In this document: positions 8,245-20,092 of the stretch, one piece after another
Numbering within the stretch: position 1 is the stretch's first letter
Layout: each line of letters begins with the position of its first letter
Assembly (NCBI GenBank): GCA_036822055.1
Contig: DAISIK010000024.1
Span: 1-46,098 of the forward strand
Direction of reading: 5' to 3'
DNA: 46,098 nt
DNA from: DAISIK01 sp036822055
Lineage (GTDB): Bacteria > Verrucomicrobiota > Verrucomicrobiia > Opitutales > Puniceicoccaceae
Notes under the pieces: generated by a model
What the model saw: the letters and a program-made list of their open reading frames with translations, nothing else
Database searches by the model: none
Told to the model about the DNA's origin: nothing
Made by a program: the position numbers and the translations under genes

Positions 8245-9792
8245 GTGCTACAGGTGGTTTGGTTCAAACGGGATCTAAGGGTGCGGGACCACCAGCCCCT
8301 CCACACTGCCTCCATTGCGGGACCAGTACTCAGCCTCTACTGCGTCGAACCCTCGCTTCTTCGTGCGCCTGACTTCTCCTCCCGCCATTGGAACTTCATC
8401 GCTCCAGCTCTCCGCGAGTTGGCCAGGAACCTCGATCGGGCTGGTGCGCCGCTTATTATCTTCCACGGCGAGGTTCTGGACGCCCTCGCCCAACTGCATT
8501 CCCAGGCACCATTTGTCCTCCACTCCCATGCCGAGACTGGGGCGCAGATAACTTTCGGTCGAGATCGCGCGGTAGCCCGTTGGGCTCGTGAAAATCAAAT
8601 CGAATGGAAGGAATATCCATCGGGAGGAGTCGTGCGCGGACTTCGAGATCGAAACGGTTGGGCCAAAGAATGGGAGAGGCGAATCTCCAGGGAGCTTCTT
8701 CCGATTCCCCGCCTGTGTCGGCCCTCACCACTGCCTCGTCTTACCCCTACTCTAGATCAACTGCCTTCTTCTAAACACCTCGGTCTCGATTCAGAAACGG
8801 ACCTCCTCACCGATCTACCAACCGGGGAATCGGGTGCCCATTTCCTTCTGGAGAGCTTTCTCGACCACCGAGGCGCACGATACCAAAGGGAAATGAGTAG
8901 CCCGCTCACCGCCTTCGAGAGCTGCTCCCGTTTGAGCCCCCATTTTGCCTGGGGAACCCTCTCTCTCCGAGAGGCCGCCCAACGTGCCCGCCAGCGTGTC
9001 GGGGAACTTCGCCAGACCGATTTTCGCCTTCCTCATGGCGAGCGCTTCCTCAGAGGGTCCCTCAGCTCCTTCGACGCCCGACTGCATTGGCACTGCCACT
9101 TCATCCAAAAGCTCGAGACTGAACCAGCCATCGAACACCACTGCTTCATCCGAGCCTTTGACGACCTGCGGGCGGATGGAAATGATCCCGAACGGCTTGC
9201 GAAATGGCAGACTGGAACCACCGGCTATCCGTTCATTGACGCCTGCATGAGGGCACTTCGGCATCACGGTTGGATTAACTTCCGCATGCGTTCGATGCTC
9301 GTCTCCTTTGCCGCCTATGATCTATGGCTCGATTGGCGCATCTTTCGGGATTGGCTTGCTCGACAATTCATCGACTATGAACCCGGGATCCACTTCAGCC
9401 AATTGCAGATGCAAAGTGGTACTACTGGCATCAATACGCTACGCATCTACAGCCCGCTCAAGCAAAGCCTTGATCAGGATCCCAAAGGAGCCTTCATCTC
9501 TCGATGGGTTCCAGAGCTGGCAGACCTTCCCGCTCCGTTGCTCCATGAGCCATGGAAAGCATCCCAGAAGATCGATTATCCTCCACCTGTTGTCGAACAC
9601 ACCTCGGCAATCCGGGAGGCAAGGGCTCGCATTTCAACCTTCCGGAAAGAACATCAACTCTGGGAAGCGGCCCGCGAAGTCGCTCAAAAACACGGGAGTC
9701 GTCGCAGCGGGATGCGGCAACGGGGCGAGCCACCTAAGTTGCCGTCAAAGAAAAGAGCACAAGAGGGAGGCCAGCTCACACTCTTTGAATGA
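8245..9792 (+). CDS. cryptochrome/deoxyribodipyrimidine photolyase family protein
   Basis: Flavoprotein expected to split UV-induced pyrimidine dimers with blue light. The N-terminal Rossmann antenna domain opens with VWFKRDLRVRDH (5-16). The FAD-binding domain follows from about 200 to 480: YQREMSSPLTAF (213-224), HWHCHFIQKLE (281-291), a GTTGYPFIDACMR segment (324-336) and a QSGTTGINTLRIY segment (390-402). The SSPLTAFESCSRLSPH and QMQSGTTG signatures differ from E. coli PhrB and mark a distinct subgroup, so substrate (CPD, 6-4 or a signalling role) is uncertain. The C-terminal 90 residues are basic and variable, ending QLTLFE. Length is 515. It heads a plus-strand trio but is probably its own unit. 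Confidence 0.88.
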   Translation: MLQVVWFKRDLRVRDHQPLHTASIAGPVLSLYCVEPSLLRAPDFSSRHWNFIAPALRELARNLDRAGAPLIIFHGEVLDALAQLHSQAPFVLHSHAETGAQITFGRDRAVARWARENQIEWKEYPSGGVVRGLRDRNGWAKEWERRISRELLPIPRLCRPSPLPRLTPTLDQLPSSKHLGLDSETDLLTDLPTGESGAHFLLESFLDHRGARYQREMSSPLTAFESCSRLSPHFAWGTLSLREAAQRARQRVGELRQTDFRLPHGERFLRGSLSSFDARLHWHCHFIQKLETEPAIEHHCFIRAFDDLRADGNDPERLAKWQTGTTGYPFIDACMRALRHHGWINFRMRSMLVSFAAYDLWLDWRIFRDWLARQFIDYEPGIHFSQLQMQSGTTGINTLRIYSPLKQSLDQDPKGAFISRWVPELADLPAPLLHEPWKASQKIDYPPPVVEHTSAIREARARISTFRKEHQLWEAAREVAQKHGSRRSGMRQRGEPPKLPSKKRAQEGGQLTLFE

Positions 9793-9874
9793 ATAGAGAT
9801 ACCATCTTGACCCAAGACCCGAGCGGCATTGTTCTCAATCCGACCCGCTGACCAAGACAAAAAATTGGATCTCC

Positions 9875-10348
9875 ATGCTTCTCACAACTTTCCAGCCACC
9901 TTTTAAAAATCAAGACCGTCACCCTACCAATCCAGGTCGAGATACTCCAGGAAGCCTTGGAACTTTCAAGTTAGCCGTCCTCCACCTCTGCCTTACCCTC
10001 CCAGGTCTTCTCTTCTCTGGCTGCGTCACAACGGAATCTACCACCCCGGAAGCTAATAGCTCCGTCAACCCGATGATCGAAGCTCAGGCTGGCATCCAAA
10101 GGGAGTACCGTGAGCTGCTGAAGGACTTCTACGCAGCAAATGCCCATTACCCGGAGGGCCTCGCTAAACTTCGAGCATGGGTGTCCATCCAGGAGAATCG
10201 ACTATACCAGCGGATCGCTCAACGGGTCACCTCTCTGGAAAACTACATTGACGACAAAGCAAGGTGGATCCGTATCCATCTAGCAAACATCTATCAGGAG
10301 GATTACATGCCCAAGTGGATCGCCTTCGAGTTTCCATTCAAAAATTGA
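9875..10348 (+). CDS. putative lipoprotein, function unknown
   Basis: A 157-residue protein not matching a family I know. A hydrophobic stretch at about 32-48 ends in the lipobox LFSGC, giving lipidation at C50. The signal peptide is unusually long, with a polar 30-residue lead, and no better in-frame start is seen, so the true start may be non-canonical. The mature part is mostly helical and charged, with a repeated REYRELLKDF / RLYQRIAQRV flavour that suggests a helical bundle. Aromatic residues cluster at the C-terminus. Composition is protein-like and the lipobox is convincing. It sits between the photolyase and metallophosphoesterase genes without overlap. Confidence 0.65.
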   Translation: MLLTTFQPPFKNQDRHPTNPGRDTPGSLGTFKLAVLHLCLTLPGLLFSGCVTTESTTPEANSSVNPMIEAQAGIQREYRELLKDFYAANAHYPEGLAKLRAWVSIQENRLYQRIAQRVTSLENYIDDKARWIRIHLANIYQEDYMPKWIAFEFPFKN

Positions 10349-10436
10349 AGCACTAAACCTTTCGCTCAGCTGAAAGCCAAAATTTGATTTTGACGAGCGG
10401 AGACCCTACCCAACCGTCCTCGGCAGAAACTCCAAT

Positions 10437-11453
10437 ATGGCTTCGCATCGGAAGATTCCTTTCGCCTCCTTCGATAAGCAAATTCGGGAACTCGAAATCC
10501 TGCCCGGAACCATTTATCACCGCTTCCTTTCCCGGCTTGGCAAGTTCGGTGCCCAACGGCGGTTGTTTATTGAACAAGGTCTCTATGGTGAGACCCGAAA
10601 CCTCTCCTTTCTCTTTCTCCGAAGGCTGCGTCGCTTCATCCACTTTTTCCAGTCAGTCGTTCTTCGGTTGGCTGGAAAGCACGCTGCTGGTTTGAAAAAT
10701 GCCAGCGAACTGCACCTCGAGCACCGGCCGATTACCCATCAACACCTCTCGCCTAGCCGCCCCCCTCTCCAGATCCTTCACCTCTCCGACTTCCACCTTG
10801 ATCTGAGTCCGGGTGTCATCTCTCGCACCATCCAGCTCCTCGAATCACTGGAACCCGATCTCATCCTCTGTACTGGTGACTTTTTTGACAAAGCGGCCTC
10901 CCCTTCAAACCTCCTCCTGGATGCTTACGCCGAACTTTTAGCTGCTGCCCCTGGAACCATCTACGCGGTGCCCGGGAACCATGACACGCTAGCAGCCATT
11001 GAAGCTCTTGAACAAATCGGGTACCGGTTCCTGATCAACGAATCGACCAGCCTGCAGGTTGCAGGCTACCGGCTTTTTTTATCGGGAATTGAAGATCCTC
11101 ACCTCTATTGCGGGGAGGATTTCGAATTGCTCCGTCCCTTCCCGGACCCTTCCGAGGTGGATCTCTGGATCCTTCTCTCGCATGCCCCAGAGGCTTATCA
11201 GAAAGCCGCCAAAGCCGGATATCACCTAATGCTCTGCGGTCACACTCACGGCGGACAGATTTGCTGGAAGGAGGGTCGCCCAATCATTGGCAACGCTCGG
11301 GTTCCGAAATTCCTCGTCACTGGTCTTTGGCACTATCAGCAACTTACGGGTCACACCTCCCGGGGTGTCGGCTCCGGCCAATACCCGGTACGCTTCAACT
11401 GCCCGCCCGAGATCAGCCTCCTCTCTGTGGGTGGGCCTCCCGCTTCCTACTAG
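10437..11453 (+). CDS. metallophosphoesterase (calcineurin-like, YkuE type)
   Basis: Binuclear-metal phosphoesterase. The five metal-binding blocks appear in order: LSDFH (116-120), GDFFD (147-151), GNHD (180-183), a SHAP histidine near 248, and GHTHGGQ near 268-274. The GHTHGGQ form and the lack of a transmembrane helix resemble YkuE-like enzymes and Chlamydia LpxG, which removes UMP from UDP-2,3-diacylglucosamine. An amphipathic basic N-terminus (about 1-110, with RRLRRF near 62-67) precedes the catalytic domain and may contact the membrane. Length 338. A lipid A role (LpxH replacement) is possible but not shown; a generic phosphodiesterase is the safer call. Confidence 0.85.
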   Translation: MASHRKIPFASFDKQIRELEILPGTIYHRFLSRLGKFGAQRRLFIEQGLYGETRNLSFLFLRRLRRFIHFFQSVVLRLAGKHAAGLKNASELHLEHRPITHQHLSPSRPPLQILHLSDFHLDLSPGVISRTIQLLESLEPDLILCTGDFFDKAASPSNLLLDAYAELLAAAPGTIYAVPGNHDTLAAIEALEQIGYRFLINESTSLQVAGYRLFLSGIEDPHLYCGEDFELLRPFPDPSEVDLWILLSHAPEAYQKAAKAGYHLMLCGHTHGGQICWKEGRPIIGNARVPKFLVTGLWHYQQLTGHTSRGVGSGQYPVRFNCPPEISLLSVGGPPASY

Positions 11454-11466
11454 ACTGAAAAACCGC

Positions 11467-12852
11467 TCAAACGATAAGATCGGAAAAAATCCCCTCGAAG
11501 GCGTCGATTGCCTTGGCCATCAGAGCTAAATCGAAGCTCTCGTCAGGGGCATGCAAGTTGTCCTTGGCCGTGAATAGACCAATCATCAACGAATCCACTC
11601 CACAAATACGCTGGAGATCACCAATAATTGGAACGCTTCCACCCTCCCTCAAATAAACTGGAGCTTTGCCAAAGGCCTTCTCTATCCAACGGTCAGCCGC
11701 CCGGAATGCGGCTGCCAGCGTCGGGCTCTGATCCGGTGGGGTGTTGGGAAGCCCGGGAGGAACCACCCGATAGGGCCAACCCTCTCCGTGGGAATGGATC
11801 GTCATCTCCAACTCCTCTGGACAAGCCTGCCGGAGTGCTTTTTTCAACCGCTCAAGAATAATCCCTGGGTCTTGGTCAGCTACCAAACGACAGGTTATCT
11901 TGGCAAAGGCAACGGACGGGATCACCGTTTTCGTCCCCTCACCCTGAAAGCCACCTCCGATGCCATTAAACTCCAAGGTCGGAGCAAATCGGAGGCTTTC
12001 CAAAGCGGTGTAGCCGGGCACTGGTCGCAATTGATTGACCCCCAAAAACTCACGATAGCTCTCCTCTGACTGCCCGGTTTTCGCTAGCTCAGCCCGCTCC
12101 CAATCAGTTGGGTCGAGCACTTCATCGTAAAATCCTTCAACGGTTACCCTTCCATCGGAATTGATCAGGCTACCACAAACCCGCATCAAACCCTCGATCG
12201 GATTGAGCAAGGCTCCCCCGTGGATCCCCGAGTGGAGGTCCATCTTCGGTCCCCGCAGTTCCACATGACAACCGACCAGGCCACGCAATCCTGTGGTGAT
12301 GGCGATTTGCTCGCTTGACGGGCTCCCCGTATCACAAAGAAAGAGCATCTCAGCCCGCAGGCGATCACGGTTTTCCTCCAAAAACTTTTTAAAACTGGGG
12401 CTCCCGATTTCCTCTTCGCCCTCAATCAACCAGGTTATCCGCAAAGGAATGGTGCCCCACTTGCGCTTCAATCGCTGAAGCGCCGCCACGTGAACCATGA
12501 AGGGACCCTTATTGTCCGCACTCCCCCTTCCATAAAGTCTGCCGTTCCGAACCTCCGGTTGAAATGGAGGGCTCGTCCAAAGCGCTTCCGGGCTCGCCGG
12601 CTGCACATCATAGTGGGCATAGATCAACAGGTGAGGCCATTCCTTGCGTTCCTCGTTGAGCGTTCCGAGAAGGATCGGATGCAGGTCGGTCTCGAAGGTT
12701 GAAACTAGAAATCCGAGCTCGCACAGCGTTGAATCGACAAATTGACGAGCCCCCTCCATCCCCGCAGCAGCAAGCGGGTCCGTCGAAACGCTAGCCTGGC
12801 TTACGTACCGCGTAAGTTGATCAAGGGTCTCAGCCTCGGGTAAACTGCTCAT
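11467..12852 (-). CDS. M20 family dipeptidase
   Basis: Zinc-dependent exopeptidase of the M20/ArgE/DapE/CPG2 group, dipeptidase branch. Metal ligands are visible in AHYDVQP, GRGSADNKGP, EGEEEIGSP (tandem glutamates, the general base) and CDTGSP, with the dimerisation-domain motif HSGIHGG. Near the C-terminus REGGSVPI precedes the final ligand region. Length 461 fits this branch. The open frame extends to 12903, but homology starts at MSSLPEAETL, so ATG 12852 is chosen. The start overlaps the last 23 bases of the M48 gene, indicating translational coupling. No signal peptide, so it likely hydrolyses imported or recycled dipeptides in the cytosol. Confidence 0.9.
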   Translation of the reverse strand: MSSLPEAETLDQLTRYVSQASVSTDPLAAAGMEGARQFVDSTLCELGFLVSTFETDLHPILLGTLNEERKEWPHLLIYAHYDVQPASPEALWTSPPFQPEVRNGRLYGRGSADNKGPFMVHVAALQRLKRKWGTIPLRITWLIEGEEEIGSPSFKKFLEENRDRLRAEMLFLCDTGSPSSEQIAITTGLRGLVGCHVELRGPKMDLHSGIHGGALLNPIEGLMRVCGSLINSDGRVTVEGFYDEVLDPTDWERAELAKTGQSEESYREFLGVNQLRPVPGYTALESLRFAPTLEFNGIGGGFQGEGTKTVIPSVAFAKITCRLVADQDPGIILERLKKALRQACPEELEMTIHSHGEGWPYRVVPPGLPNTPPDQSPTLAAAFRAADRWIEKAFGKAPVYLREGGSVPIIGDLQRICGVDSLMIGLFTAKDNLHAPDESFDLALMAKAIDAFEGIFSDLIV

Positions 12853-13657
12853 AGGCCTCTTTTTCCATCTCAAGTTTTTTACCGGTAGCCCGCTCGTATT
12901 CAAGCAGGGCCTCGGGCATCCATTCGTTCAATCGGCGCTCCCGATCCTCGTGGGATGGATGAGTGGAGAGCCATTGAGGCAAACTCGCCCCCCCTGCGGC
13001 GGCCATCTTTCCCCAGACTCCCGGGGCAACCCGCGGATCATAGCCCGCCCGGGCCATGTAGAGGAGCCCGATGTAATCCGCCTCACGCTCATTGGCTCGA
13101 CTGAACGGCAAGGCTACACCCGCGGTAGTCCCGATTCCGTAGAGACCCAGAAGAATCGCCCGGTCTCCCGACTCCCAATCACGGGTCGCCAGATCCAAGC
13201 CAACCGCCACCCCGGCGATCAGTAAAGCCTGACTAATGCGCTGGCTGGCGTGTCGGGCAGCCACGTGGGCCACCTCATGGCCCATAACAAAAGCCAACTC
13301 ATCCTCGGTTTGGGTCACCCGAAAGAGTCCGGTGTTCACCCCGATCTTGCCCCCAGGCATCGCCCAGGCATTGATGGAATCATCCTCAATCAGAATGGCC
13401 TCCCACTGCGCATGGGGGATATCAGAGCCCGTCTGGCTAACAATCCGCTTCATCACCCGCTGCACCTGCTCATAGCGCTCCCCACTGGTTATCAGCTTGG
13501 AACTCCGCTTGACATCATTGAAACCCGATGCGCCAAGACCCGCCATTTGCGATTCCGGGATGAGGGTAAAGGCCGATCGGCCAGTTTCCGGGACCGTATA
13601 GCAGCCAGCCAAAAGGAGGAGAAAAACAAGAAAGGATGGGGCTCTTAGCGTTTTCAC
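12830..13657 (-). CDS. M48 family metalloprotease, lipoprotein
   Basis: Membrane-anchored zinc protease related to BepA/LoiP and Oma1. The zinc site is HEVAH (residues 127-131 from the chosen start) in MGHEVAHVAARH, with the third ligand glutamate in NEREADYIGL. A short signal ends in the lipobox LLAGC (C19), so the mature protein is a lipoprotein facing the periplasm, where family members help outer-membrane protein quality control. The open frame reaches a TTG at 13699 overlapping the purH stop, but GTG 13657 gives a textbook lipoprotein signal and has AGGA eight bases upstream, so it is preferred. Length 275. It overlaps the M20 dipeptidase gene downstream, suggesting a peptide-turnover pair. 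Confidence 0.9.
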   Translation of the reverse strand: MKTLRAPSFLVFLLLLAGCYTVPETGRSAFTLIPESQMAGLGASGFNDVKRSSKLITSGERYEQVQRVMKRIVSQTGSDIPHAQWEAILIEDDSINAWAMPGGKIGVNTGLFRVTQTEDELAFVMGHEVAHVAARHASQRISQALLIAGVAVGLDLATRDWESGDRAILLGLYGIGTTAGVALPFSRANEREADYIGLLYMARAGYDPRVAPGVWGKMAAAGGASLPQWLSTHPSHEDRERRLNEWMPEALLEYERATGKKLEMEKEAYEQFTRG

Positions 13658-13695
13658 AATTTGTATCCTAGAAGACCCCACCGAAATAAAAAGGT

Positions 13696-15246
13696 TCAAT
13701 GGCGAAAATGCCTCACTCCGGTAAAGACCATCGCCATCCCTCGCTCATTGGCTGCCTCGATCACTTCAGCATCCCGCACCGATCCCCCCGGCTGGATGGC
13801 CGCCGTACAGCCGGCCTCGGCAGCCGAGATCAGTCCATCAGCAAACGGGAAAAAGGCATCTGAGGCGATGGCAGATCCCTGAAGCGAAAGCTCTGCCTGA
13901 CCCGCCTTCCAAACAGCGATTCTCGAGCTGTCCACTCGCGACATCTGCCCGGCGCCGATTCCGAGGGTACGCTCCCCGGTTGTGTAGACGATCGCGTTCG
14001 ACTTCACATACTTAACCACTTTCCAGCCAAAGAGCATGGCCCGCCACTCCTCCGCCGTCGGCTGGCGAGCCGTCACCACCTTAAAGTCACCCGGACGCAA
14101 TCGCTTCTGATCCCGATCTTGCACGAGCACTCCTCCGATGACCGACCTGAGGTCCCTCATCGAATCGCCTCGCAAGCTGCCCTTGAAGCGCATCAGGCGG
14201 AGGTTCTTCTTGCTCGAAAATCGATCAAGGGCCGCTTCTGTGAACTCCGGAGCGATGATCACCTCACAGAAAATTTCTCCGATTTCTGCCGCCAGGCTCT
14301 CGTCGATGGTATTGTTCACCACGATGATGCCCCCGAAGGGTGAAAGCCGATCGGTAGCCAGAGCAGCCTTCCAGGCACTCACGAGATCATCCGAGGAGGC
14401 CACCCCGCAAGGGTTGGTATGCTTGAGGATGGCTGCCGTGGGTCTCTCAAACTCTCCGATTAAGTAGGTCGCAGCGCTGATATCGATCAGGTTATTAAAA
14501 CTGAGCTCCTTTCCCTGAAGCTGTTCAAAGGACTCGTCGAATGATCCGTAAAGTGCAGCCTGCTGGTGGGGGTTCTCGCCGTGCCGCATCTGCTGCACCA
14601 GCGGTAGATCCACCTTCAGCCGTTTCGGAAATCCAGCGATCGCCTCCAGATTCGGTTCCTCCGCTGTCGATTCCAGATAGTTTGCAATTGCCTCGTCGTA
14701 AGCCGCAGTTCGCGAAAATACCTTCTGGGCGAGAGACCGCCTCAAGGTTGCCATGTTGAGCTTCCCGGAAAGGGCATCAACAACTGCACCGTAGTCATCC
14801 AGATCGCATACCACGGTTACCGATGCATGGTTTTTTGCAGCACTTCGCAGCATTGATGGTCCCCCAATGTCGATCTGCTCGATAGCCTCCTCCGCGGTTA
14901 CCCCGACCCGGGCCACGGTTTCCACAAACGGGTAGAGATTGACCACGACCAAGTCGATCATTTCGATCCCCGCTTCACCAGCTGCCTCCAGATGATCGGG
15001 TTTGTCCCTCCGGGCGAGGAGCCCCCCGTGGATCTTGGGATGCAGGGTTTTCACCCTTCCATCCATCATTTCTGGAAATCCGGTATAGTCGCTCACATCC
15101 AGGACAGAATAGCCTGCATCCCTGAGGACGCTGGCCGTCCCGCCAGTGGACAGGATTCGATACCCAAAATCTTCGACCAAGACACGGACAAAAGGAACCA
15201 AACCCGTCTTGTCGCTTACCGAGATCAATGCATTCTTCGCCATCAA
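13696..15246 (-). CDS. purH: bifunctional AICAR transformylase / IMP cyclohydrolase
   Basis: Catalyses the last two steps of IMP synthesis: formyl transfer from 10-formyl-THF to AICAR, then ring closure. The N-terminal MGS-like cyclohydrolase domain (about 1-150) shows STGGTA, RVKTLHPKIHGG and the VVNLYPF strand. The C-terminal transformylase domain (about 195-516) shows HGENPHQ, KHTNPCG and GIGAGQMSRVDS. Length 516 is standard. Two ATG codons in tandem open the frame and either could be used. It follows ndk by 95 bp and precedes the M48 gene on the same strand, so purine supply and nucleotide phosphorylation are side by side. Confidence 0.96.
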   Translation of the reverse strand: MMAKNALISVSDKTGLVPFVRVLVEDFGYRILSTGGTASVLRDAGYSVLDVSDYTGFPEMMDGRVKTLHPKIHGGLLARRDKPDHLEAAGEAGIEMIDLVVVNLYPFVETVARVGVTAEEAIEQIDIGGPSMLRSAAKNHASVTVVCDLDDYGAVVDALSGKLNMATLRRSLAQKVFSRTAAYDEAIANYLESTAEEPNLEAIAGFPKRLKVDLPLVQQMRHGENPHQQAALYGSFDESFEQLQGKELSFNNLIDISAATYLIGEFERPTAAILKHTNPCGVASSDDLVSAWKAALATDRLSPFGGIIVVNNTIDESLAAEIGEIFCEVIIAPEFTEAALDRFSSKKNLRLMRFKGSLRGDSMRDLRSVIGGVLVQDRDQKRLRPGDFKVVTARQPTAEEWRAMLFGWKVVKYVKSNAIVYTTGERTLGIGAGQMSRVDSSRIAVWKAGQAELSLQGSAIASDAFFPFADGLISAAEAGCTAAIQPGGSVRDAEVIEAANERGMAMVFTGVRHFRH

Positions 15247-15341
15247 CTTAAACCCTCACTTCTCCAACAACATGAACCTGGAACTCTCCGAACCCACAAA
15301 TGAATCAGGCCAGTTCCCGCTGAGAAACCGAGCCACAAAAC

Positions 15342-15746
15342 TCATCCTTGGCCGAAGAAGCGCTCGATTTCGATCAAAGCCGATTCCGGAGCGTCCGATG
15401 CATGGACTACATTACGCATCATATCCGTTCCCAAGTCCCCCCGGATCGTTCCCTTCGGAGCTTTGGTGGAGTCGGTTGGGCCAAGCAGGTCTCTGACCTT
15501 TTCCACGACCCCCTCTCCAGCTAGAATCAAAGCAATCACCGGTCTCGAACTCATGAACGCCTCAATTTCGGGAAAGAAAGGTCGGTCCGCAACGTGCGCG
15601 TAGTGCTCACGGAGCAAGCCGCTGTCAAGCGATAGCATCTTGCAGGCGTTGATTTCAAATCCAGCCGCCTCGAACCGAGAGATTACTTCGCCAGCCTGTC
15701 GGTTCTCCAGACAGTCCGGCTTCAAAATGACGAGAGTTCTTTCCAT
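15342..15746 (-). CDS. ndk: nucleoside diphosphate kinase
   Basis: Transfers the gamma-phosphate from ATP to other nucleoside diphosphates through a phosphohistidine. The start MERTLVILKPD is the conserved N-terminus; the open frame runs further to 15788 but the extra 14 codons are not conserved. The active-site histidine lies in NVVHASD, preceded by GTIRGDLG. The ALILAGEG strand is also typical. Length is 134, slightly under the usual 140-145. It lies 45 bp after clpC and 95 bp before purH, all on one strand. Confidence 0.96.
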   Translation of the reverse strand: MERTLVILKPDCLENRQAGEVISRFEAAGFEINACKMLSLDSGLLREHYAHVADRPFFPEIEAFMSSRPVIALILAGEGVVEKVRDLLGPTDSTKAPKGTIRGDLGTDMMRNVVHASDAPESALIEIERFFGQG

Positions 15747-15791
15747 CCAGCCGAAACTAAAAGGAGAGGACACCTGAGCCAAGCGCAAAGC

Positions 15792-18293
<2,502 letters not shown>

Positions 18294-18332
18294 TTAATAA
18301 TCTGGCTTAATGCAATCTTTGGTAAAAGGCAA

Positions 18333-19460
18333 TTAGTCACGGGTTTGATTTCCGGCACCCTTTCCGTTCAGATGGCCAAAATTAAGTTCCGGAAAGTTTG
18401 CAAATTCCCTCCGAAGAAAATCTGCCCGGCTGGCATCCCGGTTCTCAGAACTCAGCTGGCGGTCCGCACGGTACTGAACATGCCCGGGCTGTGCCTCAAT
18501 CATCAACCTATCGATCATCGCGCGCCATTGAGCATCAGCGAATCCCAGGTCAACAGCTAGCCGCATGAGGGATAAAAAAGCCATACTCTCACCCGAGCTT
18601 AAAAGGTGCCCGTTTTTCAAAACTCCCAAAGCTCGCCCAATTTTATCGCAAAGCTTGGAGGGCTGTTCCTCCAGTAGGCGGTATCGGGCGTTGGTTTCCT
18701 GTTCAATCACCGCCCGGATCACGTGGTTCAACCTCCGAATGATTGTCTCCTCACTTTCCCCCAGGGTCTGCTGATTAGAGATTTGAAAAATCGAACCCGT
18801 GGCATCCGAACCCTCTCCAAAGAGACCCCTGACCACGATTCCAATCTGATTCACCCCCCGCACCACTTTGTCCATCAGCTGGTTCAAAACCAAGCCGGGC
18901 AAATGAAGCATAACCGAGGCCCGCATCGCTGTTCCCAAATTCGTCGGGCATGAAGTCAGATAACCCAAATCGGTAGAAAAGGCAAAGTCCAGCGCCCGCT
19001 CAAGGGCGTCATCGATGCGGTTTGCCATCCGGAAAACCTTCTTCATGTGAAGACCGGACAACAGGACCTGAATCCGCAAATGGTCCTCCTCATTGACCAT
19101 CACCGAGCCCGTTTGAGAGCGGTTGATCACCGCCCCGCTTCCCGGTCGACCCTCGCAAAGTTCCCGGCTCACCAAGTGCCGCTCCACCAACAGATTCCGA
19201 TCTAAATCGTTGAGTTCCGACATACGGAAGCTGTTTGCTCCCTTCATCTCATCGATCTCTCGCAAAACCTTCTCCACCAGCTGAAAGATTTCCTCCTTTT
19301 GAGCTGGAGTCGCCATATTCGGAAAGGGAAAACCCGAAATGTTTCGGGCCAATCGAATCCGGGTCATCAACACGACCGGGACCGACTCTGTCGGAGCGCG
19401 CGTAAGCTCGCATTTATCGGTCTCAATCAAGGCCGAGACGATTTCATTGACCTCACTCAT
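18333..19460 (-). CDS. mcsB: protein arginine kinase McsB
   Basis: Phosphorylates arginine side chains, marking proteins for ClpCP. Guanidino-kinase motifs are intact: RIRLARN (34-40), NEEDHLRI (123-130, catalytic glutamates), C171 in SCPTNLGTAMRAS, and the GEGSDATG loop (215-222) followed by QISNQQTLG. The bacterial-specific RDxxRA motif, which in Bacillus forms the allosteric phosphoarginine pocket, is present as RDASRA at 341-346. All residues needed for activity and feedback therefore seem conserved. Length 375 is slightly longer than in Bacillus. It overlaps mcsA by 4 bp (ATGA), so the kinase is translated together with its activator. Confidence 0.96.
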   Translation of the reverse strand: MSEVNEIVSALIETDKCELTRAPTESVPVVLMTRIRLARNISGFPFPNMATPAQKEEIFQLVEKVLREIDEMKGANSFRMSELNDLDRNLLVERHLVSRELCEGRPGSGAVINRSQTGSVMVNEEDHLRIQVLLSGLHMKKVFRMANRIDDALERALDFAFSTDLGYLTSCPTNLGTAMRASVMLHLPGLVLNQLMDKVVRGVNQIGIVVRGLFGEGSDATGSIFQISNQQTLGESEETIIRRLNHVIRAVIEQETNARYRLLEEQPSKLCDKIGRALGVLKNGHLLSSGESMAFLSLMRLAVDLGFADAQWRAMIDRLMIEAQPGHVQYRADRQLSSENRDASRADFLRREFANFPELNFGHLNGKGAGNQTRD

Positions 19461-19969
19461 TCACCAGCTCCCCTAATCTCGTCGCGGAGTCGAGCGGCAT
19501 CTTCGTAGCGCTCCTCTTGCACTGCTTGCTCGAGCTCAACCAACAGTCTGCTGCGTTCCTCATGGCGGGATTCCCCCGGCACGGAGACCTCTATCTGCTT
19601 GCCACAGTGCTTGATCCCGTACTGAAACCGGGGCAAAGCAACCTTCAAGACCTTCCCAAACACATCAAAGCAGCTCTCACATCCGAGTCGACCGCCCGCT
19701 TCGAACTTTTCCATCGTACACCCACAAGCTCCACACTTCAGCCCTGGCTCAATCTCATCTTCCTCGAAAATTGACTCCTCTTTGCTCGGAATCGCCAGCC
19801 CCTTGACACTGAGAATATCTGCCAACGAGAAACCGAGAGGATCGACCACCTGGTCCTTAAAAACACAATCTTCACAAATATCGAGCTTCATGATTTTGCC
19901 GTCCACGATCTGAGTGAGGTGGATCGTCGTGGGCTTGGTGCAATCGGAGCACTTTTCAGGTCTGGCCAT
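19457..19969 (-). CDS. mcsA: McsA, zinc-finger activator of McsB, UVR domain
   Basis: Partner and activator of McsB. Two treble-clef style zinc sites are visible: C7/C10 with C32/C35, and C79/C82 with C97/C100. A UVR motif occupies about residues 138-168 (LVELEQAVQEERYEDAARLR), the same element found in UvrB and in the ClpC middle domain. Length 170 is close to the Bacillus protein. The open frame extends to 20008, but the conserved start is MARPEKCSDC at 19969. The stop overlaps the mcsB start (ATGA). No CtsR-like gene precedes it; ilvE does, 123 bp upstream on the same strand. Confidence 0.93.
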   Translation of the reverse strand: MARPEKCSDCTKPTTIHLTQIVDGKIMKLDICEDCVFKDQVVDPLGFSLADILSVKGLAIPSKEESIFEEDEIEPGLKCGACGCTMEKFEAGGRLGCESCFDVFGKVLKVALPRFQYGIKHCGKQIEVSVPGESRHEERSRLLVELEQAVQEERYEDAARLRDEIRGAGE

Positions 19970-20092
19970 GTTCAAATCCTTGATCGTCTTTCGCCTTGGG
20001 TCAATCATGACCCCGACGCGTCGTTTTAGGTCGATTCATTGACGACGGAGCCTGCCCGCCCGGACAGTCAATTCCGGGGAGCTAGTTCCTCG

